A stretch of DNA of 45,080 nucleotides from Akkermansiaceae bacterium UBA5020. Lineage in GTDB: Bacteria > Verrucomicrobiota > Verrucomicrobiia > Verrucomicrobiales > DEV007. Location: NCBI GenBank assembly GCA_002396885.1, contig DGXY01000103.1, positions 1-45,080 of the forward strand, read 5' to 3'. A program made the position numbers and the translations under genes. Below the pieces are notes generated by a model. That model was not told the origin of the DNA. It searched no databases and saw only the letters and a program-made list of their open reading frames with translations. Positions 9,062-16,225 of this stretch are shown here, one piece after another. Each line of letters begins with the position of its first letter. The first letter of the stretch is position 1.

Positions 9062-10571
9062 AATACCCCTCCAGACTCCAGCCCCCGGGCGTTTCGACGA
9101 GGCGGAAGAGGCCGTGATTGAGCAGGTCGACGTCCCACTCGCTCCGCTCCCACGATTGGCCGCGATGCCACCAGTCGCCGCCGCTTTTCCAAGGGCCATG
9201 GGCCTCGATGACCACTCCGGTGAGGCGCGCTGACTCGACCCGGAGCGGCTTGCCGTCGCGCAGTTGCACGTTCGTCCGGCAGGCGAGCGGATAACGCCGC
9301 AAGGTCGGCCCCGTCACGGGAGGCCCGGGCGACGGGCCGTCCGCTTCCACCAATTCCGCCGCGAGAGGAGCCCGCTCGCAGACGCCGGGCCGGTGCGTGT
9401 CGATCCGGCGCGGCGAACCGATGCGGTCGGGACCGACGATTTTTCGCATCCTTGTCAGGGTCTCCCCATGGAGGTGGCGGTTCCGGAGCCCTTTGCCAAA
9501 GAGCGCTCGCTGCATCGCGACGGGATCGGAGGGCTCGAAACGCAGCCGCAGCCCGGTCACGGCGGCTTTCATCTCCAATCCCTCGATGGGACCACTCGCG
9601 AGGCGGAAAAGAACCTCCTCATCGAGACTCGGCTCGGGCAGGGCGAGGCGACGCCCTTGGCAAGTGCCGTCGGCGAAGGAGACCAGCCAATGCACCGCCG
9701 CGACCCCGCGTCCCGTCGCCGCGACACGCCCGGCGAGCGATCCGATGAAGCGCCTCAGCAGGAAAAAGAGCGGCTCGCGATCGTGCACCTCGTATTCAAA
9801 ATCGTGGTGCTCCTCGAAGAGCTCTTCCAGCTTGGCTAGAGACAGCGGACGCCGCAGCCGTCCCGTCAGCCGCAGCCACAACTCCACGCCCTCATCTCCG
9901 AGACGCGCCGCGACCTCCTCGCGCTGGAGCCGGGCAAAGGAACCGAGCGTGACGAGTCCCCAGAGCTGGAGTTTTTCACGCAACTTCGCGCTGCCTTCGG
10001 CAACGAGAACCGGGAGTCGGTCGAGCTGGGCGAGACGTGCCGCCGGTTCGAGTTGCCAGACCTCGGCTTCCTCGTGGAGGGCAGCTTGGGCAGCGATGCG
10101 GGCGAGCGCGGGGGTCTCCCCGAGCCCGACGACGACCTCCAGTCCGAGGCGGGCGAGCCGATCGCGGAGACGGTAGGCGCTCTCGATCCAGTCCGACGCT
10201 GCCTGGGTCGAGAGATCGAGCGTGAGGATGCCGGGAGCTGTTTCTTCGATTCCCGGCACCCAGGCCAGCGCCATCTCGAGCAAGAAACGCGCCGCGACCA
10301 GCTCCGAGGCTTCGGAGGGACGTTCCACCCGCAGCGCCGCACACCGCGCCAGCGCCTGCACCGAAGGCATGCCCGGTGCGACGCCACTGCGGGCAGCGAG
10401 GGCATTGCAGCACAGCACGATCGACTGCCGTTGTGAGTCATCGACCAGGGCGACTGGAAAATCGCGCCCGCCCCGACGCTTCAGCGCCTGGAGCCGGAAA
10501 TCACGACACCAGATCACCGCGTAGCCTGCCTCCGACTTGGCATCCCCCTTTCCTCTTACTGGCTCTTTCAT
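9054..10571 (-). CDS. imuB: ImuB-type inactive Y-family polymerase homologue
   Basis: 505 residues. The fold follows Y-family polymerases (thumb-like region with GLGETPALARIAAQAA and LAEGSAKLREKLQLWGLVTLGSFARL), but catalytic acids are missing: the first motif reads YAVIWCRDFRLQAL rather than DxDxFYASVE, and the second reads LTLDLSTQ instead of SIDE. That loss is the defining trait of ImuB, which acts as a clamp-binding adaptor recruiting DnaE2. The C-terminal part holds the ImuB-specific block RIGSPRRIDTHRPG. The stop overlaps the dnaE2 start, so the two are translationally coupled. It is separated from imuA by 426 bases of repeats, which is unusual. Confidence 0.93.
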   Translation of the reverse strand: MKEPVRGKGDAKSEAGYAVIWCRDFRLQALKRRGGRDFPVALVDDSQRQSIVLCCNALAARSGVAPGMPSVQALARCAALRVERPSEASELVAARFLLEMALAWVPGIEETAPGILTLDLSTQAASDWIESAYRLRDRLARLGLEVVVGLGETPALARIAAQAALHEEAEVWQLEPAARLAQLDRLPVLVAEGSAKLREKLQLWGLVTLGSFARLQREEVAARLGDEGVELWLRLTGRLRRPLSLAKLEELFEEHHDFEYEVHDREPLFFLLRRFIGSLAGRVAATGRGVAAVHWLVSFADGTCQGRRLALPEPSLDEEVLFRLASGPIEGLEMKAAVTGLRLRFEPSDPVAMQRALFGKGLRNRHLHGETLTRMRKIVGPDRIGSPRRIDTHRPGVCERAPLAAELVEADGPSPGPPVTGPTLRRYPLACRTNVQLRDGKPLRVESARLTGVVIEAHGPWKSGGDWWHRGQSWERSEWDVDLLNHGLFRLVETPGGWSLEGYYD

Positions 10572-10593
10572 CCTAAATCCGGAAGTGGTGCTC

Positions 10594-10852
10594 TCGAGCG
10601 AAGAAGAGGCGGCCTACGGAAAACACAGAAAACGCGGAAAAAAAGATATTTTAGAAGGGGCCTGTTACGCACCATGCACGGTCCTCATATCCCTCATATT
10701 CTGTTTTTCTTTGTTTTTGATGCCTGCGGCATCTATCTCGGTCTTCAATAATTCCGCGTTTTCCGCGTTTTTTGATGCCTGCGGCATCTATCTCGGCCAT
10801 CCCTAATTCCGCGTTTTCCGTTTATTCCGTAGGCCCCCTCTTCCTCGCTTGA
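10594..10852. repeat. Long inverted repeat, arms 10594-10639 and 10807-10852
   Basis: The reverse complement of the left arm matches the right arm at 40 of 46 positions when aligned by hand. Both arms join a TTCCGCGTTTT section to a CCGTAGGCC-CCTCTTC-TCGCT section, the latter being the unit of the neighbouring 26-bp array. The arms enclose 167 bases that contain the two GATGCC hairpins. This resembles a composite palindromic (BIME-like) element. Confidence 0.75.
10719..10788. repeat. Two direct copies of a GATGCC/GGCATC hairpin
   Basis: The 15-base palindrome GATGCC-TGC-GGCATC occurs at 10719-10733 and 10774-10788, each followed by TATCTCGG and soon by TTCCGCGTTTT-like sequence, so a roughly 55-base unit is duplicated. 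Perfect 6-bp stems with a three-base loop are typical of REP elements. No terminator T-tract follows either copy. Confidence 0.7.
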
Positions 10853-10974
10853 TTGCAGCCCCCCTCTTCCTCGCTCGATTGTAGGCCACCTCTTCCTCGC
10901 TCGATTGTAGGCCACCTCTTCCTCGCTCGATTGTGGGCCGCCTCTTCCTCGCTCGATTGTAGGCCGCCTCTTCG
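10838..10974. repeat. 26-bp tandem repeat array, five copies plus a partial one
   Basis: Copies begin at 10838, 10864, 10890, 10916 and 10942, with a 7-base partial copy at 10968. Unit: CTCTTCCTCGCTCGATTG followed by TAGGCCRC, with few differences between copies. There are no unique spacers, so it is not a CRISPR. The same unit appears once inverted near 10594-10618. Confidence 0.9.
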
Positions 10975-10997
10975 TTTCCAAGTTCATACCCGTTCCC

Positions 10998-11705
10998 TCA
11001 CCCCGCCATACGCCGCTCCCCGCCTTCGCCGCGCCCGGCTTTTTCCCCGGCGCCGCCCTCGACCCGGCGGAAGCGTAGCGAGGCCACGATCGCTTCGCGA
11101 TCCTGATGGAGCGAATCCAAACCGAGCAGAGAGAAGAGCTCGAGCCGGTCTTTCGCCACCGCCGTTACCGGTCCGCGGGCAAAAACGACGCCAACCGCCT
11201 CGCGCTCGCGCATCTGCCCGACGATACGCTGCCACTGCGCCGGACGCACCGCCCGCCAGTCCTCTGGCGTGCAATCACGACCATCGAGGAGGAACCAACG
11301 GAAATTGTCATCCCGCGCCGCGACATCCCACACCGATACCGCCTGCGCCGCCGAATCGCAGCCGACCCAGAGGAGCGACTCGAGGTCGCGCTCGGGGAAA
11401 CTCTCGATCGAGAAACCGCTCCCCACATCAAAGAGGATCGCGTATTGCCCCGCTTGCCGGGCCCGCGCGAGGAGACTGGCGAGGACGAGCCCTCCACCCC
11501 GCGACGGTCCCGGCAAGTGGATCTCGGTGAGACGTCCGCGTTTGAAGCCGCCACCGAGGATGGCATCGAGCCCCGCCAGCGCCGTCGCCTCCTCGGGATC
11601 GCGGCGTTCACATTCCGCGAGAAATTCCGTGCCGGAACGCACCTTGCCCGCGAGTTCGCGGCGGAGCGAGGCGAGGGCGGCCAGTTTATCGATGGGAGCG
11701 GGCAT
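10998..11705 (-). CDS. imuA: ImuA-type RecA-like mutagenesis accessory protein
   Basis: 235 residues from the ATG at 11705. An upstream start at 11807 would run through the LexA-like boxes, so the internal start is preferred. The RecA-like core is visible (ALAGLDAILGGGFKRGRLTEIHLPGPSRGGGLVLASLLA, about residues 40-80, and YAILFDVGSGFSIESFPERDLESLLWVGC). The P-loop is degenerate: GPSRGGG lacks the Lys-Ser/Thr of Walker A, as in many ImuA/SulA-like proteins. ImuA partners ImuB and DnaE2 in damage-induced mutagenesis. The C-terminus is a Gly/Arg/Glu-rich tail. The gene is the SOS-proximal member of the cassette. Confidence 0.85.
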   Translation of the reverse strand: MPAPIDKLAALASLRRELAGKVRSGTEFLAECERRDPEEATALAGLDAILGGGFKRGRLTEIHLPGPSRGGGLVLASLLARARQAGQYAILFDVGSGFSIESFPERDLESLLWVGCDSAAQAVSVWDVAARDDNFRWFLLDGRDCTPEDWRAVRPAQWQRIVGQMREREAVGVVFARGPVTAVAKDRLELFSLLGLDSLHQDREAIVASLRFRRVEGGAGEKAGRGEGGERRMAG

Positions 11706-11717
11706 GTGTCTGAAGAC

Positions 11718-11731
11718 TGTTTTTTCGAACA
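11718..11731 (-). promoter_or_regulatory. LexA-like box, imuA-proximal
   Basis: Read on the minus strand this is TGTTC-GAAA-AAACA, one mismatch from TGTTC-N4-GAACA, the LexA motif reported for Verrucomicrobia (from memory). It ends 12 bases before the imuA start codon. A possible promoter (TTGCGG, 17 bases, TACTGT) overlaps the two boxes, a position suited to repression. No lexA gene is in the window. Confidence 0.6.
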
Positions 11732-11733
11732 GT

Positions 11734-11747
11734 ATTTCAAACGAACA
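11734..11747 (-). promoter_or_regulatory. Second, weaker LexA-like box
   Basis: On the minus strand TGTTC-GTTT-GAAAT, two mismatches from TGTTC-N4-GAACA, two bases upstream of the first box. The half-site TGTTC is perfect in both and the start-to-start spacing is 16 bases. Tandem boxes would suggest tight SOS control of the imu cassette. Confidence 0.4.
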
Positions 11748-11960
11748 CAAACCGCAAGCCGGATACCGAATTTTTTTGCGGAAGAGCGTCACCGCGACTT
11801 CAGCCAAAGGCCCGCCGACAAAGAGGTTCGGCTGAAGCCGAAAACACCCTGGGCCCTAATCCGCAAAGGCCCGCGCGATTGCCAGCTTGCCTTCTGTCTC
11901 GGACCACTTTTGCGAACTTGCAGCCGGACGTCTCCACCGGCTGTCATCTCCGTTCCCCGA

Positions 11961-12701
11961 TTATCGATATTCCTTCCGATAATACAAGGGCGTCATCCCC
12001 ATGTGCTTGCGGAATTGCCGGGAAAAGGCGGCCTGGTCATAGAAGCCGAGATCGGTGGCGATGTCGGCGATCGACTTCTTCGAGCGCCGCAGTTCATCGC
12101 AGGCGGCGTGGACCCGCATCTTGATGAGGTATTGCTGCGGCGGCGTCTTGAGATGCTCCTTGAACTTGCGTTCGAACTGCCGCACCGAGAGACCACATTT
12201 TTTCGCGAGATCGGGGATCGGCACCTCGCGGTGGAAATTCGAACGGATGTGGGCGAGCGCGGGAGAAATGTCCGAGTCGGCGGGGAGCAGCTCGCGTTGT
12301 TTCTCGTAGTCCTGAATCGTGCCCATCACCCCGATGACCTCGCCATCGCGATTGCGCACCGGCAGCTTGTTCGTGAGGAACCACGCCGGGATCCCCTGAC
12401 GGCTGAGGAAGAGCTCGACGATCTCGAGCATGGGCACGCCGGTGCGGACGACGCGCAGATCATCCTCACGGAATTTTTCGGCGAGGCTGCGCGGGAGCAG
12501 TTCGAAATCGGTCACCCCCCAGAAGTCCTCCTCGTGGCGATAACCATAGAGATCGAGGAGGGCGCGGTTCGCGGCGAGGAGCCGGCCCTCGCGGTCCTTC
12601 GCGAAGAAGAGGACGCCCGGGAGATGGTTGAAAAGGAGGTGAAAGGAACGCTCTGGCGGGATCGCCGCGAGGAAGGCGTTTCGAAGTTCGGGGCCGTTCA
12701 T
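11961..12701 (-). CDS. PAS-domain AraC-family transcriptional regulator
   Basis: 246 residues from the ATG at 12701 (MNGPELRNAFL), chosen over a 26-residue upstream extension that looks non-coding. A PAS sensor domain occupies about residues 20-130 (FNHLPGVLFFAKDREGRLLAANRALLDLYGY...VIGVMGTIQDY). The C-terminal AraC DNA-binding domain has two helix-turn-helix units (IPDLAKKCGLSVRQFERKFKEHLKTPPQQYLIKMRV and SIADIATDLGFYDQAAFSRQFRKHMGMTPLYYRKEY). The ligand is unknown. It is divergent from the coiled-coil gene at 12847, which may be a target. A 7-bp stem hairpin follows it at 11921-11943, without a T-tract. Confidence 0.92.
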   Translation of the reverse strand: MNGPELRNAFLAAIPPERSFHLLFNHLPGVLFFAKDREGRLLAANRALLDLYGYRHEEDFWGVTDFELLPRSLAEKFREDDLRVVRTGVPMLEIVELFLSRQGIPAWFLTNKLPVRNRDGEVIGVMGTIQDYEKQRELLPADSDISPALAHIRSNFHREVPIPDLAKKCGLSVRQFERKFKEHLKTPPQQYLIKMRVHAACDELRRSKKSIADIATDLGFYDQAAFSRQFRKHMGMTPLYYRKEYR

Positions 12702-12846
12702 GAAAAATCGAAAGAAGATCGCGAGACTCCCGTATCCTATCCCGGCAATCCGATTCGGAAAGACGGGAATCGCTCCCATCCCGCCGGCCCGAAAGGATCA
12801 TTCCATCGATCCTCGCATTCCGCCAAAATCGCCTTATCTTTTTTTC

Positions 12847-13767
12847 ATGAGCACCGACTACGATCCCGACGAGACGCTCGCCGCTTACGGCTATGGCAGC
12901 AAACCCGGCAAGGGCAAGACCATCGCCATCGTCCTCCTCACCCTCCTCCTCCTTGCCGCAGCCGGAGGTGCGGGATTCCTCGGCAAACTCTGGAGCGACG
13001 AACAGTCGAAGTCGCTCGACCTCGAGCGCCAGGTGAAGACCTTCCAGACCGTCGTCAGCGAACTCGAGGGCAAGAACGCCGGGCTTTCCTCCCTCCTCGC
13101 AGACAAGCAGGCCGAGAGCGAGCGGCTCCAGCAGGAATGGACCACCCAGGTCGAGACGCTGAAGAAGGAACACGCCGAGCAACTGCAGCGCACCTACGCG
13201 CAGATGAACGACATCCTCTATGACAGCCGCTCCACCCTCGAATACATCGGCGACATCGAGACGCGCCTGAGATCAGGACAAAAGATCGACCGCGAGGAAG
13301 CCGCCAAACTCACCGGCGTGATCAACGGGCTCGCCTTCCTCCACCAGCAATATGGCAAACCGCTCAACGAATTTCGCGAGCTCGACCGCTATTTCTCGCG
13401 CCAGCTTGCGAGCCTGCCCGACAACGAGGTCGATCCAAAGGAAACCGCCTCGCCCTTGAAGAAGATTTTCAAGAGCAAGGAGTTCAAGGAAGAGCGCGAC
13501 ACCTTCCTCGAGAACCAGGGACGCCGCGACGCCCTCGTCGAGGCCCGCAGCACCGTCTCGGCCTCCTACGCCAGCGCCCAGAAGCAAATGGCCGACATCT
13601 CCCTCGACATCAATCAATACCTCGCCCAACTCCAGCAGATCGTCGATTCCAACGAGGCCGCCGGAGCCGAGGTCGACGCCTTCTTCGAGAAGTCGAAGGA
13701 GATCCTCAAGATCCACGACCGGATCATGAGCATCGAGCCGCCCAAGACGCAGACGGCGCTGCCGTGA
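12847..13767 (+). CDS. Membrane-anchored coiled-coil protein of unknown function
   Basis: 306 residues from the ATG at 12847; the in-frame sequence before it overlaps the divergent AraC gene and looks non-coding. A short polar N-terminus is followed by one transmembrane segment at about 26-47 (IAIVLLTLLLLAAAGGAGFLG). The rest is almost wholly helical and charged: a coiled coil at about 50-125 (LDLERQVKTFQTVVSELEGK..., AEQLQRTYAQMNDILY) and a second helical part to about residue 290, ending in a Pro/Thr tail. I recognise no family. It is probably a periplasm-facing structural or scaffold protein. Confidence 0.8.
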   Translation: MSTDYDPDETLAAYGYGSKPGKGKTIAIVLLTLLLLAAAGGAGFLGKLWSDEQSKSLDLERQVKTFQTVVSELEGKNAGLSSLLADKQAESERLQQEWTTQVETLKKEHAEQLQRTYAQMNDILYDSRSTLEYIGDIETRLRSGQKIDREEAAKLTGVINGLAFLHQQYGKPLNEFRELDRYFSRQLASLPDNEVDPKETASPLKKIFKSKEFKEERDTFLENQGRRDALVEARSTVSASYASAQKQMADISLDINQYLAQLQQIVDSNEAAGAEVDAFFEKSKEILKIHDRIMSIEPPKTQTALP

Positions 13768-13803
13768 GGGGGCTTTCCAAGCGAGACGTGAGTTCGCAAG
13801 GGA

Positions 13804-14133
13804 CTACAGGTCTAGCGCAAACCGGAGCGCATCGCGCACTTTTTCAAAAGGCTCTCCGTAAATCGATCCGATCGGCCCCATCATTTCGTGGTGTTGAATG
13901 GCTTGAAGGCCTTGAACATTTGCGTAGCTCTTCATCCTGAAGAATGGACGGGAGGGCAACTCCACTTCATAAGTCGATCCTCGATAAACGGAGGTGATTG
14001 GGACACAAAGCGAAAGAGCCCGTGGTGGATCGCAATCCTCCCTCGACACCACCAGCATCATCCGCAACTTCCCGCCGGCACCGAGATCAACGCGGTAAAC
14101 TTCCCCGGGTTTAGTCGTCCTAGAAGGAATCAA
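13804..14133 (-). CDS. MazF/PemK-like mRNA interferase toxin
   Basis: 109 residues if it starts at the TTG at 14133, a start inferred because it gives normal MazF length and overlaps the antitoxin stop by 14 bases. ATG starts further upstream (for example 14172) lie inside the antitoxin gene. PemK/MazF features: KPGEVYRVDLGAGGK near the start, RMMLVVSRE, LCVPITSVYRG, and ANVQGLQAIQHHEMMGPIG near the end. Members are sequence-specific endoribonucleases that cut free mRNA. Coupled to the antitoxin, it forms a type II module located just downstream of a DUF1501 gene on the same strand. Confidence 0.82.
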   Translation of the reverse strand: MIPSRTTKPGEVYRVDLGAGGKLRMMLVVSREDCDPPRALSLCVPITSVYRGSTYEVELPSRPFFRMKSYANVQGLQAIQHHEMMGPIGSIYGEPFEKVRDALRFALDL

Positions 14134-14341
14134 GGGCGGCCTGCCGCACGTTCGGAGAAAGCAGCAAATCATCGTTCGCAGAGGGCAATCCAACCGGGAA
14201 CGGAAGGCCACGTCGCAGCTTCACCTGAGATAAAAACATTCGGATCGCCTCGGTGGTCGAAATCCCCAATTCAGAGAAGATCCTGTCGGTTTCCTCTTTC
14301 AGTGCCAGATCTACTCGCGCCCTCACCGTGGTGTCACTCAT
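14120..14341 (-). CDS. RelB/DinJ-like ribbon-helix-helix antitoxin
   Basis: 73 residues from the ATG at 14341 (MSDTTVRARVDLALKEETD). The N-terminus matches the RelB/DinJ pattern: a short DNA-contacting strand (TTVRARVD), then two helices with LGISTTEAIRMFLSQV. The C-terminus is probably the toxin-binding tail. Its stop lies inside the start of the MazF-like toxin gene, which indicates a co-translated pair. DinJ-like antitoxins are best known with RelE/YafQ toxins, so this is a mixed pairing. An inverted repeat overlaps its start codon and is a candidate autoregulatory operator. Confidence 0.85.
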   Translation of the reverse strand: MSDTTVRARVDLALKEETDRIFSELGISTTEAIRMFLSQVKLRRGLPFPVGLPSANDDLLLSPNVRQAALDSF

Positions 14342-14376
14342 GGCACAAAAATGCCACAATTGGGCCAAAACGCCAA
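14341..14376 (-). promoter_or_regulatory. Candidate antitoxin operator
   Basis: TGGCA (14341-14345) and TGCCA (14352-14356) form an inverted repeat around CAAAAA. On the minus strand a related TTGGCGTTTTGGCC lies about 20 bases upstream. The repeat covers the space where a ribosome binding site would be and touches the start codon. That fits ribbon-helix-helix autoregulation or a weakly translated leader. Assignment is by position only. Confidence 0.4.
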
Positions 14377-14405
14377 CTTTTTCCGAGAACTCGACTCTCC
14401 GTCCT

Positions 14406-15803
14406 TCACCCCAAAATCCCCCGCACCACCTCGCCATACACATCGGTCAGCCGGAAGTCCCGCCCGGCATAGCGATAGGTCAGCTTGAGGTGATCGAGCC
14501 CTAACAAGTGCAACATCGTCGCGTGCAGGTCGTGCATGTGGACCTTGTCCTTCACCGCGAAGTAGCCGAATTCATCGGTCTCACCGTGGGCGTAGCCGCC
14601 TTTCACACCGCCGCCGGCGAGCCACATCGTGAAGCCCTGCGGATTGTGGTCGCGCCCGTCGCCCTGGGCGATGGGGGTGCGGCCGAATTCCCCGCCCCAG
14701 ACAACGAGGGTGTCCTCGAGGAGGCCGCGCTGCTTCAAGTCGGTGAGCAAGCCTGCGATCGGCTTGTCAACGGCCAGGGCGTTTTTCGTATGCTCTTTGA
14801 CGAGGCCGCCATGCTGGTCCCACACGTTCGGGGTCGAGACCTGCAGGTATCGCACCCCGGCTTCGGCGAATCGACGGGCGAGGAGGCATTGCCGTCCGAA
14901 GTGATCGGTCTCCTCCACTCCGATGCCATAGAGGTCGCGAATGTGTTGAGGCTCGTTCTCGATCCCGATCACCGGCGGCGCGGCCGACTGCATGCGGTAG
15001 GCCAGCTCCATCGAGGCGATCATGCCCTCGACCGGTGCATGGCTGGTGCGGGCGAGGTGATCGCGGTTCATCGCCTGGAGAAACTCGAGCTTGCGTGCCT
15101 GCACCGCCGCGGGCGAGTCCGAAGTTAGATAGCGGAAGTTCGCCTTGGGATCGAGTTTGCCATTTGCCCCGATCGTCGTGCCCTGGTGCGCAGCCGGGAG
15201 GAAGGCGGAGCCGTAGTTCCGCGGTCCGCCGTGCGAGGCCGAAGGGCTGATGCTGACAAAACCGGGAAGATCGCGATTGTCCGAGCCGAGGCCGTAGCTG
15301 ACCCATGCCCCCATCGAAGGACGCACGAAGTTGTCCGTGCCGGTATGGAGCATGCAGACGGCCTGACCGTGCGATTGTCCCGTGCTCTGCATCGAACGGA
15401 TCACACAGAGGTCGTCGGCGTGTCGCGCGACGTGGGGGAACAGATCGCTGACCCAGAGACCGGATTGACCGTATTGGGAGAAGTTCCACGGCGAGGCCAT
15501 CAGCTTCGCGGTGGCGGTGGCGGCGGGATCGAGGTTTTTGGCCGGGGCAAAGGGCAGCTTTTGTCCACCGCGTTTTTGGAGCTCGGGCTTGTAGTCGAAG
15601 GAATCGACATGCGAAGGCCCGCCGTGCATGAAGAGGAAGATGACCCGCTTGGCGCGCGGGGTGTGGTGGAAGGTGGAACCATTTGCTGTCCCTGCCAGCC
15701 CGGAAAGGGCAACTGAACCAAATCCACAAGCTGCGGACTTGAGGATTTCGCGGCGAGAGATGCCATTGCGGATTGCGGATTTCGGATTGCGGATTGGAAA
15801 CAT
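14406..15803 (-). CDS. DUF1501 family Tat-exported protein (copy 2)
   Basis: 465 residues with the same architecture as copy 1. Tat signal ISRREILKSAACGFGSVALSGLAG, then VIFLFMHGGPSHVDSFDYKPELQ, later VSTPNVWDQHGGL, and VVWGGEFGRTPIAQGDGRDHNPQGFTMWLAGGG near the end. The first 14 codons (FPIRNPKSAIRNGI) are encoded by the AATCCGCAATCC repeat that flanks the neighbouring four-helix-bundle gene. The N-terminus before the Tat motif is therefore repeat-derived, and the original start may have been lost or replaced. It probably belongs with the PSD1 gene at 16226-19084, from which it is separated by the inserted gene. Confidence 0.92.
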   Translation of the reverse strand: MFPIRNPKSAIRNGISRREILKSAACGFGSVALSGLAGTANGSTFHHTPRAKRVIFLFMHGGPSHVDSFDYKPELQKRGGQKLPFAPAKNLDPAATATAKLMASPWNFSQYGQSGLWVSDLFPHVARHADDLCVIRSMQSTGQSHGQAVCMLHTGTDNFVRPSMGAWVSYGLGSDNRDLPGFVSISPSASHGGPRNYGSAFLPAAHQGTTIGANGKLDPKANFRYLTSDSPAAVQARKLEFLQAMNRDHLARTSHAPVEGMIASMELAYRMQSAAPPVIGIENEPQHIRDLYGIGVEETDHFGRQCLLARRFAEAGVRYLQVSTPNVWDQHGGLVKEHTKNALAVDKPIAGLLTDLKQRGLLEDTLVVWGGEFGRTPIAQGDGRDHNPQGFTMWLAGGGVKGGYAHGETDEFGYFAVKDKVHMHDLHATMLHLLGLDHLKLTYRYAGRDFRLTDVYGEVVRGILG

Positions 15804-16205
15804 GACGACGCGATAGGGTTACTTTGCTTTGTTACGGCGAGCCGTTTTGATTGAAGCAACGGTCATGGCTGTGAGTTCTCCAGCTTCTTTGATCAATTCT
15901 TCCACACGTTCTTTCTTCACGAGACCCGCGTCAGCGATCATTTCGATCCAGCCTTGAGATTCATCGGCCTCTTCTTCGACGATCCCCATCTTAGCGATGA
16001 ATTCCGCCGTACTGCGCGCCCTACAAGCAGCTCGATAGTTCGCCGCAACCGACGTCGCGCTACGAAGCAACTGCTTTCCAAGGACGTCCGCACTACGCTG
16101 CTGTGGCAATGCGTCCACTAAAGAGATCACGCGAATGGCAAACTGCCGGGAACGTTCTTTGAAATCTTTCGCGTTCATCTTCACTACCAATCCGCAATCC
16201 GAAAT
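15779..16205. repeat. Inverted repeats bracketing the four-helix-bundle gene
   Basis: The 19-mer CCAATCCGCAATCCGAAAT occurs at 16187-16205 on the plus strand and, perfectly inverted, at 15779-15797. Both arms continue in diverged ATCCGCAAT units to about 15766 and 16222. In the minus-strand transcript the arms can pair and loop out the whole 15819-16178 gene. The outer ends abut the PSD1 stop on one side and run into the DUF1501 N-terminus on the other. Confidence 0.85.
15819..16178 (-). CDS. Four-helix-bundle protein of the 23S rRNA intervening-sequence (S23) type
   Basis: 119 residues from the ATG at 16178; an upstream in-frame start would read through repeat DNA. Family features: DFKERSRQFAIRVISLVDALP, then GKQLLRSATSVAANYRAACRARSTAEFIAKMGIVEEEADESQGWIEMI, then LVKKERVEELIKEAGELTAMTVASIKTAR. 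Length and the SATSVAANYREA-like motif match the S23/IVP family. Relatives are encoded inside 23S rRNA intervening sequences of Leptospira and Coxiella and in many free-standing loci; their function is unknown. Here the gene sits between a PSD1 gene and its DUF1501 partner, enclosed by inverted repeats, so it looks like an inserted element. Confidence 0.9.
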   Translation of the reverse strand: MNAKDFKERSRQFAIRVISLVDALPQQRSADVLGKQLLRSATSVAANYRAACRARSTAEFIAKMGIVEEEADESQGWIEMIADAGLVKKERVEELIKEAGELTAMTVASIKTARRNKAK

Positions 16206-16225
16206 TCGAAATCCGCAATTCGAGT

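Larger units (their letters stand above)
10572..10997. other. Repeat-filled gap between imuA and imuB
   Basis: No gene seen. It holds a 46-base imperfect inverted repeat (10594-10639 against 10807-10852), two copies of a GATGCC-TGC-GGCATC hairpin 55 bases apart, several TTCCGCGTTTT units, and a 26-bp tandem array reaching to within 25 bases of the imuA stop. imuA and imuB usually sit head to tail, so this looks like a secondary invasion of the operon by repeats. Confidence 0.85.

Noticed and set aside
10838..10974. CRISPR array
   Set aside because: Units are contiguous 26-mers with no unique spacers, and no cas genes are present. It is a plain tandem repeat.
11106..13223. 705-codon plus-strand frame across imuA, the LexA-like boxes and the AraC gene
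   Set aside because: It overlaps three recognisable features on both strands, and its translation resembles no family. It is a GC-rich shadow frame.
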